In this document: positions 29,207 to 38,089 of the stretch, in pieces
How the letters are laid out: each line of letters opens with the position of its first letter
Numbering within the stretch: position 1 is the stretch's first letter
The notes under the pieces: generated by a model
What the model saw: the letters and a program-made list of their open reading frames with translations, nothing else
Databases searched by the model: none
Told to the model about the DNA's origin: nothing
Translations under genes and position numbers: made by a program
Source of the DNA: Cognatundibacterium oligocarboniphilum
Lineage (GTDB): Bacteria; Pseudomonadota; Gammaproteobacteria; Burkholderiales; Burkholderiaceae_D
Direction: 5' to 3'
NCBI RefSeq assembly: GCF_013377855.1
Contig: NZ_JABXYJ010000002.1
Location: 372,001-436,000 of the forward strand
Length of the DNA: 64,000 nucleotides

Positions 29207-29884
29207 ATGAGCCGTCGACTATTGTATCTCCCGTTGTTACTGGCCTTGCTGTGTGCCGGCTGCAGTACCACTCGCCCTCAGTCAGCCCTGCAGCATGAGG
29301 AATTCGGAGAAAGCGGCGTGTTTACACGCAGCTTTCCCGGTACAGAACAATCCGCCTGTGAAGCGGCACGGCGTGCGCTATTGAGTCAGGGCTATGTTAT
29401 CAACGACTGGAAGCCCGCGATTATCAAGGGTCGCCGCAAATACCAGCATGATGCAGAAGTCCATGCGGAAATTGAATTCAATGTCGTTTGCGTTGCCAAT
29501 AGCCAGGGCAGCAACAGCACTACCGTGTTTGCCAATGCCGTGCGCGACCGTTACTCGCTCAAGAAAAGTAATACTTCCGCCAGCATCGGCGTCAGCGCCA
29601 TTGGCTCAGTCTCGCTGCCGTTCGGCTCAACAGATGATGCGCTGGTCAAAGTCGCGAGTGAAACGATACCAACCGGTCAGTTTTATAACCAGTTTTTTGA
29701 CCTTGTAGAGCGCTATCTGGACGTAAGCCAGATTCCCGCCGATACAGACAGCAGCAAAAAAGAAGGCAGCCCCGAAACACCTGCCGCTACCAATGCAAAC
29801 AATGTCAGCAATGCGAAAACCGTATCTGCCAATCCTGAAAAAACGGACACCGGCACAGCACGAAAAAATGATGTCGCTCAATAG
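29207..29884 (+). CDS. Probable lipoprotein, DUF2242-like
   Basis: 225-residue protein with a lipoprotein signal: a hydrophobic stretch then LLCAGCSTT, with the lipobox Cys at residue 19. The mature domain (about 35-180) contains GVFTRSFPG, CEAARRALLSQGYVIN and VERYLD, which I associate with DUF2242, a betaproteobacterial domain of unknown function. The C-terminal about 45 residues are a low-complexity Asn/Thr/Lys/Pro-rich tail. Likely anchored in the outer membrane and facing the periplasm. It ends 9 bp before the next gene, so the two may be co-transcribed. The family assignment comes from memory of its motifs. Confidence 0.7.
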   Translation: MSRRLLYLPLLLALLCAGCSTTRPQSALQHEEFGESGVFTRSFPGTEQSACEAARRALLSQGYVINDWKPAIIKGRRKYQHDAEVHAEIEFNVVCVANSQGSNSTTVFANAVRDRYSLKKSNTSASIGVSAIGSVSLPFGSTDDALVKVASETIPTGQFYNQFFDLVERYLDVSQIPADTDSSKKEGSPETPAATNANNVSNAKTVSANPEKTDTGTARKNDVAQ

Positions 29885-29893
29885 ACGACCTGC

Positions 29894-30145
29894 ATGAACG
29901 ATCTGCACAAACCGTTCGGTAAGCCGATGCAAAGCGATGATCTGCAGCGCCTGCTGGAGTTGAAAATGCCTTATGGCAAATATCAGGGGAAACTGATGGT
30001 CGATTTACCCGGGCATTACCTCGGATGGTTTGCCCGCCAGGGTTTTCCCAAAGGTGAAATCGGCCGTCTGCTGGAACTGATGTACGAGATCGATCACAAT
30101 GATCTGCGCAGTCTGCTGCTGCCGTTACGCCGCATGGAAAAATAA
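29894..30145 (+). CDS. DUF3820 family protein
   Basis: 83-residue cytoplasmic protein with the DUF3820 core: MPYGKYQGKLMVDLPGHYLGWFARQGFPKGEIGRLL in two adjacent conserved stretches (about 26-61). Family members are small and have been annotated as putative quorum-sensing-regulated virulence factors, but no activity is established. It begins 9 bp after the lipoprotein gene. The tail (HNDLRSLLLPLR) is usual for the family. Confidence 0.8.
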   Translation: MNDLHKPFGKPMQSDDLQRLLELKMPYGKYQGKLMVDLPGHYLGWFARQGFPKGEIGRLLELMYEIDHNDLRSLLLPLRRMEK

Positions 30146-30254
30146 TCGTTCAGTATCCGATCCCGTCTTTTAACCGTGTGCACCATAAGGTAGTATGCCA
30201 GTGCTAACACGACGTCAATCTTGCCTGAAATCTCGCAGGCTGCCTGTTATTCGG

Positions 30255-30272
30255 ACGACTGAATCCAGTCGT
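30255..30272. other. Perfect stem-loop between convergent genes
   Basis: Stem ACGACTG / CAGTCGT with loop AATC, in the 156-bp space between the convergent DUF3820 and carboxypeptidase genes. There is no T-tract, so whether it terminates transcription is unclear. Confidence 0.4.
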
Positions 30273-30301
30273 TGAGTTTAAGACTGAATATGGATCATCT
30301 T

Positions 30302-32017
30302 TCAGGCCTGATGTTTCATGATACGAAACACCGGATAACGCAACCATTCCGGCTCTCTGAAACGCTGGCAATGCGAAAAAATAAAATCCAGAACGGCATT
30401 CTGCCGGGTCAACAATGCCGGATTATCCAGTTTCCACTGTTCAAAGGCTGCGCGGGTATCCGGCTCATCACGCAAGATTTCTGCTGCAGTGTCTTCGAAC
30501 ACGTAGTCCGAGTAGTGTTCTTTCTTTTCGAGTACGCTGTTGAAAAATCCCCAGCGGAAAAAACTGTCATGCGCCTGCGGCTCCAGCGTTTCGATGACAT
30601 AACGCGCCTGTGGCTGGTCCAGTCGGATCAGATAATCCCCGGCTTCGGCGAGAACGGTCTCGCTGCTGGTTGCCATTTGGATCTGTTCATGAAACAAATG
30701 CCCCTCATACGCACCTGAACGCGACTGCACCGACTGAATCCGGTAAATTTCGACCTGTATCGTGCGTGAGTTTTCAAGACGCTCCATCTGAACGCCGTTC
30801 CATTGCAACCGTTCAATGACATGGCGCCATGCCTGCGGCAGCAGATAAGCCTGCGGCTGCTGAACCGTGATATCAGCAACAAAACGATTAAAGTAAGGAA
30901 TCTCTTTTTCCCAGGGCTGATGCCGGTCATAAGACAAACGGGTGTAGCTGCCGATCTGACTCGGGTGGTACACAGCCTGATAACCTCTGAACAGGAAACG
31001 GGATGGCTGATTCCGGTCGGATTTCCAGCTGACGGTAACTTCCTGATGAGCGCGTGTGGCGGCGCGTGCCTGCTGGCGCAAACGCTGAATATCTGCAGCA
31101 TTTCTGACAGTCAGCTCAAGCACCGTTTCCACCAGCGCCCGCATCGACGCATAGCGGTCAGCAAATGGTTTGAGCATGTGCGTTTCAGGCATGAAACCGA
31201 TCGTGTGATGCAAGGCGGCATATCCGGTAGAAAAACGCGGCGTTTCGAGAAAATCTTCAATGCCGTGATCGGGAATATCACTGATCGGGTTCACATACGG
31301 ACAGGTTGGCCAGCCGCGCTGCACCATTCCGGCATAAATCTCCGGCAGCATCACATCACTCAGATAAGGGCCAAGACCATTTCCGAGTTTATCGGTCTGG
31401 GTCTGAATCAGGGTCATGGTGTACTGGTAATCGGCACCGTTGGAAGTGTGTGTATCCACCATCACGTCCGGGCTCCAGTAGCTGAAAAACCGGTTGAATA
31501 CCTGTGCGTTCAGGCTATCGCATTTGATGAAATCCCGGTTCAGATCCAGATGCAGGCTGTTGCCGCGAAAGCCAAAAGATTCAGGGCCGTCCTGATTCAC
31601 GCGGGAAGTATTCTGGCGATTCAGGCTACCATCGACGTTATACAGCGGAATAAACAGAAAGACTGTTTTTCCCAGAGCTGCCAGCCGTTCTGGCTGCGTG
31701 CAAAAATCGCGCACCAGCGCCATACAGGCGTCGACACCCTCCGGTTCGCCTGGATGAATGCCGTTATTATTAAAAAATACCGGACGCCCTTCCCGTAGTA
31801 TTTGCTCACGGTCAAACACGCCATCTGCGGTCACGATACCGGCATGCAACGGTCTGCCGGCATCCGTATGGCCGATCACGGCGAAGTGCAGTATCCGGGG
31901 AAACTGCTCAGCGAGTCTCTGGTAAAAATCAATGCACTCAACCCAGGTCGTGGTCTGATTCTGGTTGCCGGATTCATACGGTGTGAGCAGCGACGGATGA
32001 GAAGTCGGAGTGATCAT
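30302..32017 (-). CDS. M14 family zinc carboxypeptidase-like protein
   Basis: 571-residue protein whose N-terminal half (about 25-330) is an M14-type peptidase domain. It has the zinc motif HPGE (His88, Glu91) in NNNGIHPGEPEG, SLHLDLNRDF with the substrate-binding Asn-Arg pair, and a third zinc ligand in DVMVDTHTSNG. The C-terminal about 200 residues are an accessory domain I cannot name. No signal peptide is visible, so it appears cytoplasmic. This long form is widespread in proteobacteria with unproven substrates, plausibly peptides or modified amino acids. It converges on the DUF3820 gene and is divergent from the threonine aldolase. Confidence 0.85.
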   Translation of the reverse strand: MITPTSHPSLLTPYESGNQNQTTTWVECIDFYQRLAEQFPRILHFAVIGHTDAGRPLHAGIVTADGVFDREQILREGRPVFFNNNGIHPGEPEGVDACMALVRDFCTQPERLAALGKTVFLFIPLYNVDGSLNRQNTSRVNQDGPESFGFRGNSLHLDLNRDFIKCDSLNAQVFNRFFSYWSPDVMVDTHTSNGADYQYTMTLIQTQTDKLGNGLGPYLSDVMLPEIYAGMVQRGWPTCPYVNPISDIPDHGIEDFLETPRFSTGYAALHHTIGFMPETHMLKPFADRYASMRALVETVLELTVRNAADIQRLRQQARAATRAHQEVTVSWKSDRNQPSRFLFRGYQAVYHPSQIGSYTRLSYDRHQPWEKEIPYFNRFVADITVQQPQAYLLPQAWRHVIERLQWNGVQMERLENSRTIQVEIYRIQSVQSRSGAYEGHLFHEQIQMATSSETVLAEAGDYLIRLDQPQARYVIETLEPQAHDSFFRWGFFNSVLEKKEHYSDYVFEDTAAEILRDEPDTRAAFEQWKLDNPALLTRQNAVLDFIFSHCQRFREPEWLRYPVFRIMKHQA

Positions 32018-32103
32018 GAGAATATCGCATGGAATAAAGAAGTAGAGATTTTAGCTGATATCCCATGGCATACTGCACGGGATAATGATTTATGGAGCGC
32101 GAC

Positions 32104-33207
32104 ATGACGGATGTCGAATTACTGCAATTAAAACAATCCTGCCACAGTATTTTCTCCGGCCATGCGCTGCTCAGTCCGGCAGACAGTTTTTCCAGAATGG
32201 CGCAATGGTGCGAGCAACAGCAAATTCAGCACGATGTGTATGGGGAAGGTGAATTCGTTCAGAAATTTGAAGCGAAGATCGCCTCACTGCTGGGAATGGA
32301 GGCTGCGGTGTTCTGTATGACCGGTACGCTGGCACAGGTAACTGCTTTAAGGTTGGCCTGTACCGAACGTGGCAGCCCGCTGGTCGCCTTGCATCCGACC
32401 TCGCATATCTTGCTGCATGAACGCAGTAATTTTCAGGCACTTGACCATTTCACCGCACTGCAAATTGGCAACCCGCACCGTCCGTGGGATGTTGCAGATT
32501 TACAGAAACAACCTGAAAAAATCGCTGCTGCCCAATATGAATTGCCCATGCGCGAAATCGGCGGACAACTTCCGGACTGGGACAGCCTGGAAGCCATCAA
32601 ATCCTATTGCCATACACAGAATATTCATCTGCACATGGATGGCGCCCGGTTATGGGAAGCCAGTGCCGGCCTGAACAAGAGTCTGCAGGAGATTGCCGCC
32701 GGTTTTGACAGCGTTTATGTGTCGTTTTACAAAGGAATAGGTGGTATGGGCGGTGCCATGCTGCTGGGGAATAAAAACCTGATCGCCAAAGCCAGAGTCT
32801 GGATGCACCGGCAAGGAGGAAATGTGTTCCGGCGCACCCCTTATGTCGTCGCTGCGGCAATGCAGTTTGATCAGCAACTGGCACAAATGCCCGCCTACCT
32901 TGCCAGAACCAGGGATGTATTCAGAATTTTGCAGAACTATCCAGAGTTCCAAACCAACCCGGCTACACCACAGGTGAACATGTTTCATCTGCATCTCCCG
33001 ATGGATAAAGATACGGCAATCCATTTGCGCAATCAGATTGCGGCGGAACAAGGTATCTGGTTGTTCAATCAGGCAGTGCACGCAAGCCTGCCCAATCGCA
33101 GTATGTTTGAATGGTATGTCGGAGATCAGTTATTGCACCTGAGCGATACAGTGATCCGGCAAGGGCTGGACCAGTTGCGGTCAGGCATGCAGCAACGTAA
33201 TTTCTGA
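32104..33207 (+). CDS. Threonine aldolase family PLP enzyme
   Basis: 367-residue fold-type I PLP enzyme of the beta-eliminating lyase / low-specificity threonine aldolase family, expected to cleave L-threonine or L-allo-threonine to glycine and acetaldehyde. Markers are YGEGEFVQKFEAKIASLLG, CMTGTLAQVTALRLAC, HMDGARLWEAS and the PLP Lys210 in VSFYKGIGGMGGAML. An in-frame ATG lies at 32092, but the ATG at 32104 has GGAG 6 nt upstream. Sequence does not decide between threonine aldolase and a related lyase acting on another beta-hydroxy amino acid. Confidence 0.87.
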   Translation: MTDVELLQLKQSCHSIFSGHALLSPADSFSRMAQWCEQQQIQHDVYGEGEFVQKFEAKIASLLGMEAAVFCMTGTLAQVTALRLACTERGSPLVALHPTSHILLHERSNFQALDHFTALQIGNPHRPWDVADLQKQPEKIAAAQYELPMREIGGQLPDWDSLEAIKSYCHTQNIHLHMDGARLWEASAGLNKSLQEIAAGFDSVYVSFYKGIGGMGGAMLLGNKNLIAKARVWMHRQGGNVFRRTPYVVAAAMQFDQQLAQMPAYLARTRDVFRILQNYPEFQTNPATPQVNMFHLHLPMDKDTAIHLRNQIAAEQGIWLFNQAVHASLPNRSMFEWYVGDQLLHLSDTVIRQGLDQLRSGMQQRNF

Positions 33208-33251
33208 TACCGGAGTCGGTAACGCGGGTACATCACGCACAGGAACCGGTA

Positions 33252-33275
33252 GTATTCTGCTGGTCCGCAGAATAC
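33252..33275. other. Perfect 9-bp stem-loop at TAXI gene 3' end
   Basis: Stem GTATTCTGC / GCAGAATAC with loop TGGTCC, one base beyond the stop codon of the minus-strand TAXI gene and 44 bp beyond the aldolase stop. There is no T-tract. It may be a terminator or mRNA-protecting hairpin for the convergent transcripts. Confidence 0.45.
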
Positions 33276-33276
33276 C

Positions 33277-34620
33277 TCACGGGTTCTGCACACCCTGCTG
33301 GACAAGCAGACTCTGCACCCGGTTGCGTACAAAGTGGATATGGCTGCGCAAGCCGTATAATTCCTCAGCATAAGACAAGGGTACGCTGATGTGATTGACC
33401 TTGTTTTCAATCTCGTCCAGTCGGCGCAATTGCCTTTCCAGCACAGGGATCTTGTCTTCCGGATTCAGATGATCAATCACTTGTTCGACCGTTCTGAGCT
33501 GGCCATACCAGCGATAAATACGGGAACGGATACGCCAGACATACAGCGGTGGAATAATTTTTGACAACGGCAGCAATAAAGCGCCCAGCGCCACCAGCAC
33601 CACCCACATACGCTCTACAAAATTCGCCATCCAGAACGAGAGATAACGCTGCAATACCGGTGGGCCGTTTTTATAAAATTTTTCAGCTTCCGCAGCCACC
33701 GGAATTTCGGTATAGCGATCGGAAGGAAATTCTCCCTGCCGACTCAGCCAGTCTGCTTTGCTGTGAATTCGCTGCGCTGCCTGCAGTAATTGTCCCATCA
33801 GTGCCGGGTGCAGGCTTTCATGCGCCACCAGCGTGGCAGTGGGTGAAATCAGGTGATAGTCGCGCGAAGGAATATCCAGTCCGATATCGACAATCCCGCG
33901 TGGCAGCACCACCTGTGACAGGTAAGGGAAGCGCCGGGTATATGCTTCAGCCTGGACAAAATCAAACAGCCGGACTCCCGGTGTCTGCAACAGCATCTGC
34001 ACCAGCGGCGCATCGCTGGCCGTACTGAACACCAGCACATCCATTTTCCCATCCAGAAACGCCATCGTTGCCGGCGTATCTTCGAGTCGCTGCAGGCTGA
34101 CGTCTTCCGGACTCATGCTGTTAACAGAGAGTATCTGTTCAAAGATACGCCGCACGCCGGTGCCTTCGGCACCGATATTGATGCGTTTTCCGCGAAACTG
34201 GCTGATGGTCGTCAGCTCTTTTTTATCACGATAAAAAATCCAGATCGGTTCGTAAAACAAACTACCCAGAGAAACCAGCCCTTTATCTGACGCCTGTACC
34301 GGATCAGTTGAACCGCTGCGTACAAATCCGACTTCAATTTCCGAATCCGGATCGCTGATGCGCTCCAGATTCTGACTCGACCCCTGAGAAGTATGAAAGC
34401 GCAGGGTAATCTGATTTTTTGCCAGCTCTTCGGCATAGCGTTTTGCCAGACGTTCGTAGCCGCTGTTCTCCGGCCCGGTAGACATATCAACCACACGCGA
34501 TGGCGCCGGATCAACCAGCCAGAGACCGAGGCCGCCAACGATCAGCACCATCAGCGTCACCGGGCCAAACGCCACGATCAGGTCACGCAGGGAAAACAAC
34601 GTGAATTTAATCTTCTGCAT
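33277..34620 (-). CDS. Membrane-anchored TAXI-family solute receptor
   Basis: 447-residue TAXI-type solute-binding protein as found with TRAP transporters. An N-terminal TM helix (about 14-37) anchors it. The receptor domain (about 40-315) has DMSTGPENSGYERLAKRYAE, FRGKRINIGAEGTGVRRIFE and the VFSTASDAPLVQMLL segment. A second TM region (about 335-365, VVLVALGALLLPLSKIIPPL) is followed by a helical cytoplasmic tail (about 370-447). Free TAXI receptors lack this tail. No TRAP permease is adjacent, so it could pair with a distant permease or work as a sensor. It overlaps the preceding CinA-like gene by 1 bp and ends a six-gene operon. Confidence 0.87.
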   Translation of the reverse strand: MQKIKFTLFSLRDLIVAFGPVTLMVLIVGGLGLWLVDPAPSRVVDMSTGPENSGYERLAKRYAEELAKNQITLRFHTSQGSSQNLERISDPDSEIEVGFVRSGSTDPVQASDKGLVSLGSLFYEPIWIFYRDKKELTTISQFRGKRINIGAEGTGVRRIFEQILSVNSMSPEDVSLQRLEDTPATMAFLDGKMDVLVFSTASDAPLVQMLLQTPGVRLFDFVQAEAYTRRFPYLSQVVLPRGIVDIGLDIPSRDYHLISPTATLVAHESLHPALMGQLLQAAQRIHSKADWLSRQGEFPSDRYTEIPVAAEAEKFYKNGPPVLQRYLSFWMANFVERMWVVLVALGALLLPLSKIIPPLYVWRIRSRIYRWYGQLRTVEQVIDHLNPEDKIPVLERQLRRLDEIENKVNHISVPLSYAEELYGLRSHIHFVRNRVQSLLVQQGVQNP

Positions 34621-35423
34621 CAGTCCGCTGCCGGCAAGCTAACCGGAACATATTCTGAACCCAGCTGATCCAGCCCTGCACACATTTTGACAAAGGCTGC
34701 CTCGATCTGTGCCGGTTCTCCTTTGACACCCAGCTCGATATGACGCCGTTGCGTGGCGCTGCCGACACTCGGCAGGCTGAATACTTTAATCAGTGGAAAT
34801 TCCGCTTCCAGCGCTTCCATCAGCGGTGTCAGAACAGACTCAATACCTTCATAAACCAGCACCGATTTTTCGGCACGCTGTTGCTGATGAAACAGATGAG
34901 CATAATGCGTGTCCAGTACCCAGGCGATCATGGGCCAGGCCATGACCGGAAATCCGGGGACAAAATAATGACTGGAAATGGCAAAACCCGGAATTTTGTT
35001 ATAGGGATTCGGAATCAGCTCGGCCCCCAGCGGAAACTCACCCATTTTCAGACGCTGCCGGTTATCCTCACTGTTCAGATCAGTCGTCTTGCCGGCTTCG
35101 GCAGCCATATCCAGAATACGCTGCTGTATCAGCAGCTTCGCTTCAGGATGCAACTGTAATGGCAAATTCAGCGCAGTCGCCGCACACTGCCGGGTATGGT
35201 CATCCGGCGTGGCACCAATGCCGCCGGTCGAAAACACGATATCGCTACTGGCAAAGCTGCGTTTCAACACCGCCGTGATGCGATCCCGGTCATCGCCGAC
35301 ATACTCGGCCCAGTCCAGCTGCAATCCACGCTCATGCAAAGTAGCGATCACCTGCGGCAAATGCTTGTCCTGTCGTTTTCCGGACAATATCTCGTCACCG
35401 ATAATGATTAAACCGATTCCCAT
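34620..35423 (-). CDS. CinA-like molybdopterin-binding domain protein
   Basis: 267-residue protein with a MoCF-biosynthesis-type domain as in the N-terminus of CinA (GLIIIGDEILSGKRQDKH, DIVFSTGGIGATPDDHTRQ, PGFPVMAWPM). It lacks the CinA C-terminal amidase domain. The N-terminal CinA domain hydrolyses NADPH- or ADP-ribose-type substrates in some bacteria; activity here is unknown. The ATG at 35423 has GGAG 7 nt upstream, while the ATG 6 nt earlier is too close to it. It starts 34 bp after the EI24 gene and its stop overlaps the TAXI start by 1 bp. Confidence 0.87.
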   Translation of the reverse strand: MGIGLIIIGDEILSGKRQDKHLPQVIATLHERGLQLDWAEYVGDDRDRITAVLKRSFASSDIVFSTGGIGATPDDHTRQCAATALNLPLQLHPEAKLLIQQRILDMAAEAGKTTDLNSEDNRQRLKMGEFPLGAELIPNPYNKIPGFAISSHYFVPGFPVMAWPMIAWVLDTHYAHLFHQQQRAEKSVLVYEGIESVLTPLMEALEAEFPLIKVFSLPSVGSATQRRHIELGVKGEPAQIEAAFVKMCAGLDQLGSEYVPVSLPAAD

Positions 35424-35457
35424 CCACATTCTCCAGAGTCAGATAGCTTGTACATCG

Positions 35458-36282
35458 TCAGGCGGCTTGCGGCACTGGTTCGGTCCGAACCCGCATCTTA
35501 GCCAGCGCTGCCAGACAATAATGCTGAAACCACAAGCCGGTAAACACAAATACCAGAACATACAGCCAGATCGCCAATCCTGCCAGTACCGGTAAAAACA
35601 TCACAGACAACACACCGCCCAGCCATAATAAGCCAGGCGCTGCGCCAAAGAGCCCGGCAATCGTTCCCATCAGTAGCAAAGCGCCGCGATGCTGCCGGAT
35701 CAGCGCAATACGCTCTTCCCTGTCGGCATGTGCCGACAGCGCATCATAAGCCATCACCCGATAGGTCAGCCAGCCCCATAACAAAGGCTGAATCACCAGG
35801 CTTGCTATTGGGAACAGGGTCAGCGGCAGCGTCAGTAGCCACAGCACGGCAAAAATGATGAATGACATCAGCGAATACCCCAGGCTGCCTATTAAAGAAC
35901 CCCCCTGACGCTGCTCCAGCTGCGGATAATGCCGGATACCGACATGCCGGCTGATCGCAGGCATCGCAAACAAGCCAATACACAATAACGCAGTAAACAC
36001 CATCAGCGGCAACAGCAACCACATCGCCACCAACGGTGCCACCATCGCCTTGAACGCAAACAAGCCCAGCATCGCCAGCACATCGCCGGCAGTCTGAAAG
36101 CTGTTATGCACGGCAAACCACTGCTGGATATAGTCGATCATCGCCTGCAGGCCAAACCACATGGCAACGCTCCAGATCAGCAATGCTGCCAGAAATGGGG
36201 CGAATGTCAGTAGCAGCATGCGGATGTGCAATTGTGCCGCCACCGCACGCCCCCATGCGATTCCTACTGCAGCAATATTCAT
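35458..36282 (-). CDS. EI24 domain-containing membrane protein
   Basis: 274-residue integral inner-membrane protein with about five or six TM segments (near 20-45, 65-105, 130-165, 200-260). It matches the EI24/CysZ-like fold family; CysZ itself is a sulfate channel, but assignment to sulfate transport is not warranted because no cys gene is nearby. The start overlaps the stop of the preceding hydroxylase gene as ATGA, and the CinA-like gene follows after 34 bp. It is probably a pore or carrier in the envelope module. Confidence 0.85.
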   Translation of the reverse strand: MNIAAVGIAWGRAVAAQLHIRMLLLTFAPFLAALLIWSVAMWFGLQAMIDYIQQWFAVHNSFQTAGDVLAMLGLFAFKAMVAPLVAMWLLLPLMVFTALLCIGLFAMPAISRHVGIRHYPQLEQRQGGSLIGSLGYSLMSFIIFAVLWLLTLPLTLFPIASLVIQPLLWGWLTYRVMAYDALSAHADREERIALIRQHRGALLLMGTIAGLFGAAPGLLWLGGVLSVMFLPVLAGLAIWLYVLVFVFTGLWFQHYCLAALAKMRVRTEPVPQAA

Positions 36283-37271
36283 TCCGCCCCCTTAGCAACC
36301 GACTCATCCAGTCCCAGCATACGCTGTAAGCCCAGCCACTGCTGCGACCAGAACCCCTTGCCATAGTCGCGCGCGGTACCCTCGGGTACAGGCAACTGAT
36401 CACGAATACCGGTCATGACAAATTCCTTGCTGAACAGCGCTGTGCCGAACAAGACATCCCAGACCGGAAACAAGACCGCAAAATTATGTCCGCCCAGCGT
36501 GCCTTTGCCATGCGCTTCATGTCCCAATCCGATTGCATGATGCAGGCGATGATAGCGCGGCGACACCAGCAGGTATTCCCCCAGGCGTCCGAAGTGGATG
36601 CGGACATTGGCATGCTGCAGGCTCTGCAACATCTGCGTTGCCATGACCAGCAGCACATACTGTCCTGGCTCAATGCCGATCACCAGAGCGATCACGCCCA
36701 TGTAAATGCCGCGCAGCAAATCATCCAGCAAATGATTACGGTTATCGCTCCACAGATTCAGATTACGCTGACTGTGATGCAGGCTGTGCAGACCCCACCA
36801 CCAGTTAAACTGATGTTCCGCCCGGTGATACCAGTAATCAAAAAAATCCAGCACGATCAGATATGCCAGAAACAGCAGCGCGGGATGCATCAGGAAACCT
36901 GGCCATAAATCTTCCAGATTAAATGGTTTCAGACCTTCGAGATGCAGAAAGCCGGTCACTGCATCGAACACCGGTGTCAGGATAAAAAAGGCTGCCAGTG
37001 CAAATCCACCCAGCCGGTGCAGCGCCGTGTAAAGAAAATCATTCCATCGCGCATTGCGATCCGTGACAGGATGCACCGGAATCCAGGCCTCCAGCGGACG
37101 CAGGACAATCAACAGAATGATCAATTGCAGCACACCCAGTACAAACCATTCCACGCCCTCAAATGAGTCCTCCACATACTCGCCCAGTCCGAGATAAAAC
37201 ATGGCTGGCTGGACGATCATTTCAAAAATCCATGCCTGCAGATTCGCCAGTAGATCGGGTAAATTCATCAT
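36279..37271 (-). CDS. Sterol desaturase / fatty-acid hydroxylase family protein
   Basis: 330-residue membrane di-iron oxygenase with four or five TM segments and the eight-His-type clusters HRAEH, HSLHH and RYHRLHHAIGLGHEAH (about 150-245). Family members hydroxylate or desaturate lipid tails, including ornithine lipids, sterols and ceramides. The substrate here is unknown. It overlaps the deacetylase stop (start at 37271 or 37268) and the EI24 start (ATGA). Being coupled to a NodB deacetylase and a beta-propeller, it may modify an envelope lipid or lipid-linked glycan. Confidence 0.88.
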   Translation of the reverse strand: MMNLPDLLANLQAWIFEMIVQPAMFYLGLGEYVEDSFEGVEWFVLGVLQLIILLIVLRPLEAWIPVHPVTDRNARWNDFLYTALHRLGGFALAAFFILTPVFDAVTGFLHLEGLKPFNLEDLWPGFLMHPALLFLAYLIVLDFFDYWYHRAEHQFNWWWGLHSLHHSQRNLNLWSDNRNHLLDDLLRGIYMGVIALVIGIEPGQYVLLVMATQMLQSLQHANVRIHFGRLGEYLLVSPRYHRLHHAIGLGHEAHGKGTLGGHNFAVLFPVWDVLFGTALFSKEFVMTGIRDQLPVPEGTARDYGKGFWSQQWLGLQRMLGLDESVAKGAE

Positions 37272-38089
37272 TGCTTCAGCTTATAAGAAGGATGCTCACG
37301 TAATGTGGCAAAACAAAAATTTTTCTGTTCCAGTCCGGTAATCAGCGGCTCCAGATTTTCTGGCATCCAGGCTTGCCTGCGCGACCAGATGCCCAGATGC
37401 GCCATGAAAATATCACCGTCCGAAAGATGGTCGAGCAGTTTTTTTAATAACATCGGATTGGGAAATTTTTCACTGGACAATTCATCGCCGGAAAATCCGG
37501 CAGGAGACCAGCCGACATGACGATAACCGCAGGCCTCACCCGCTTTGAGCAGTTCCGGCGTCAACTTGCCACCGGGTGCGCGCCACAAGAGATCGAGCCT
37601 GTGACCGGTAAGCGTACTGAAACGTTCATCGACGCGGCGTAATTCCTCGCAATACTGCTGCGCGGTCCAGCTCTGAGTCTGACCAGCGTGGGCGCCGAAT
37701 TGCGGCCTCACCAGAATCCGCCCGTCCGGCAGGTCACGGATTACATACACATGATCAAACGTATGCGTGCCAAAAGCATGCCCGTCCTGCACCAGACTTT
37801 TCCAGTAGGCAGCCCAGGTGGGATCAAGCGAATAATCCTGATTCACTGTTTTTTCATTTGCGAGAAAAAAGGTGGCACGGATATGATGCCGGCGTAATAC
37901 AGACGCGATAAAAGCTGCCTGTGACTGGCTGCCGGTATCAAAGGTCAGGTACACCGTTCCCTGACAGCCAGAAGTAGCCGTTGCCGGTACCGCCGCGCTC
38001 TGTTGCACTGGCCAGATGGCACTGGCCAGCCATAACGCAGCGACCGCCTTTTTACATATTCGGCGCACGATTTGCAAAGAACACGCCAT
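37268..38089 (-). CDS. Exported polysaccharide deacetylase (NodB domain)
   Basis: 273-residue protein with a signal peptide (hydrophobic 12-32) and a NodB-homology domain. TFDTG (Asp51) is motif 1, in the TFDTG rather than TFDDG form; the metal motif is HTFDH (His109, His113), and WRAPGG is motif 3. It should remove N-acetyl or other acyl groups from a glycan in the periplasm; the loss of the second Asp in motif 1 may change activity or substrate. The start overlaps the propeller gene by 38 bp, and its stop overlaps the hydroxylase start. Confidence 0.87.
   Translation of the reverse strand: MACSLQIVRRICKKAVAALWLASAIWPVQQSAAVPATATSGCQGTVYLTFDTGSQSQAAFIASVLRRHHIRATFFLANEKTVNQDYSLDPTWAAYWKSLVQDGHAFGTHTFDHVYVIRDLPDGRILVRPQFGAHAGQTQSWTAQQYCEELRRVDERFSTLTGHRLDLLWRAPGGKLTPELLKAGEACGYRHVGWSPAGFSGDELSSEKFPNPMLLKKLLDHLSDGDIFMAHLGIWSRRQAWMPENLEPLITGLEQKNFCFATLREHPSYKLKQ

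Noticed and set aside
30803..31798. 331-codon plus-strand frame inside the M14 peptidase gene
   Set aside because: Antisense shadow of a gene with intact zinc motifs; no supporting ribosome site or recognisable motif.
35458..36282. CysZ sulfate transporter
   Set aside because: The EI24 fold matches, but there are no cys genes nearby and the gene is coupled to an unrelated envelope operon.
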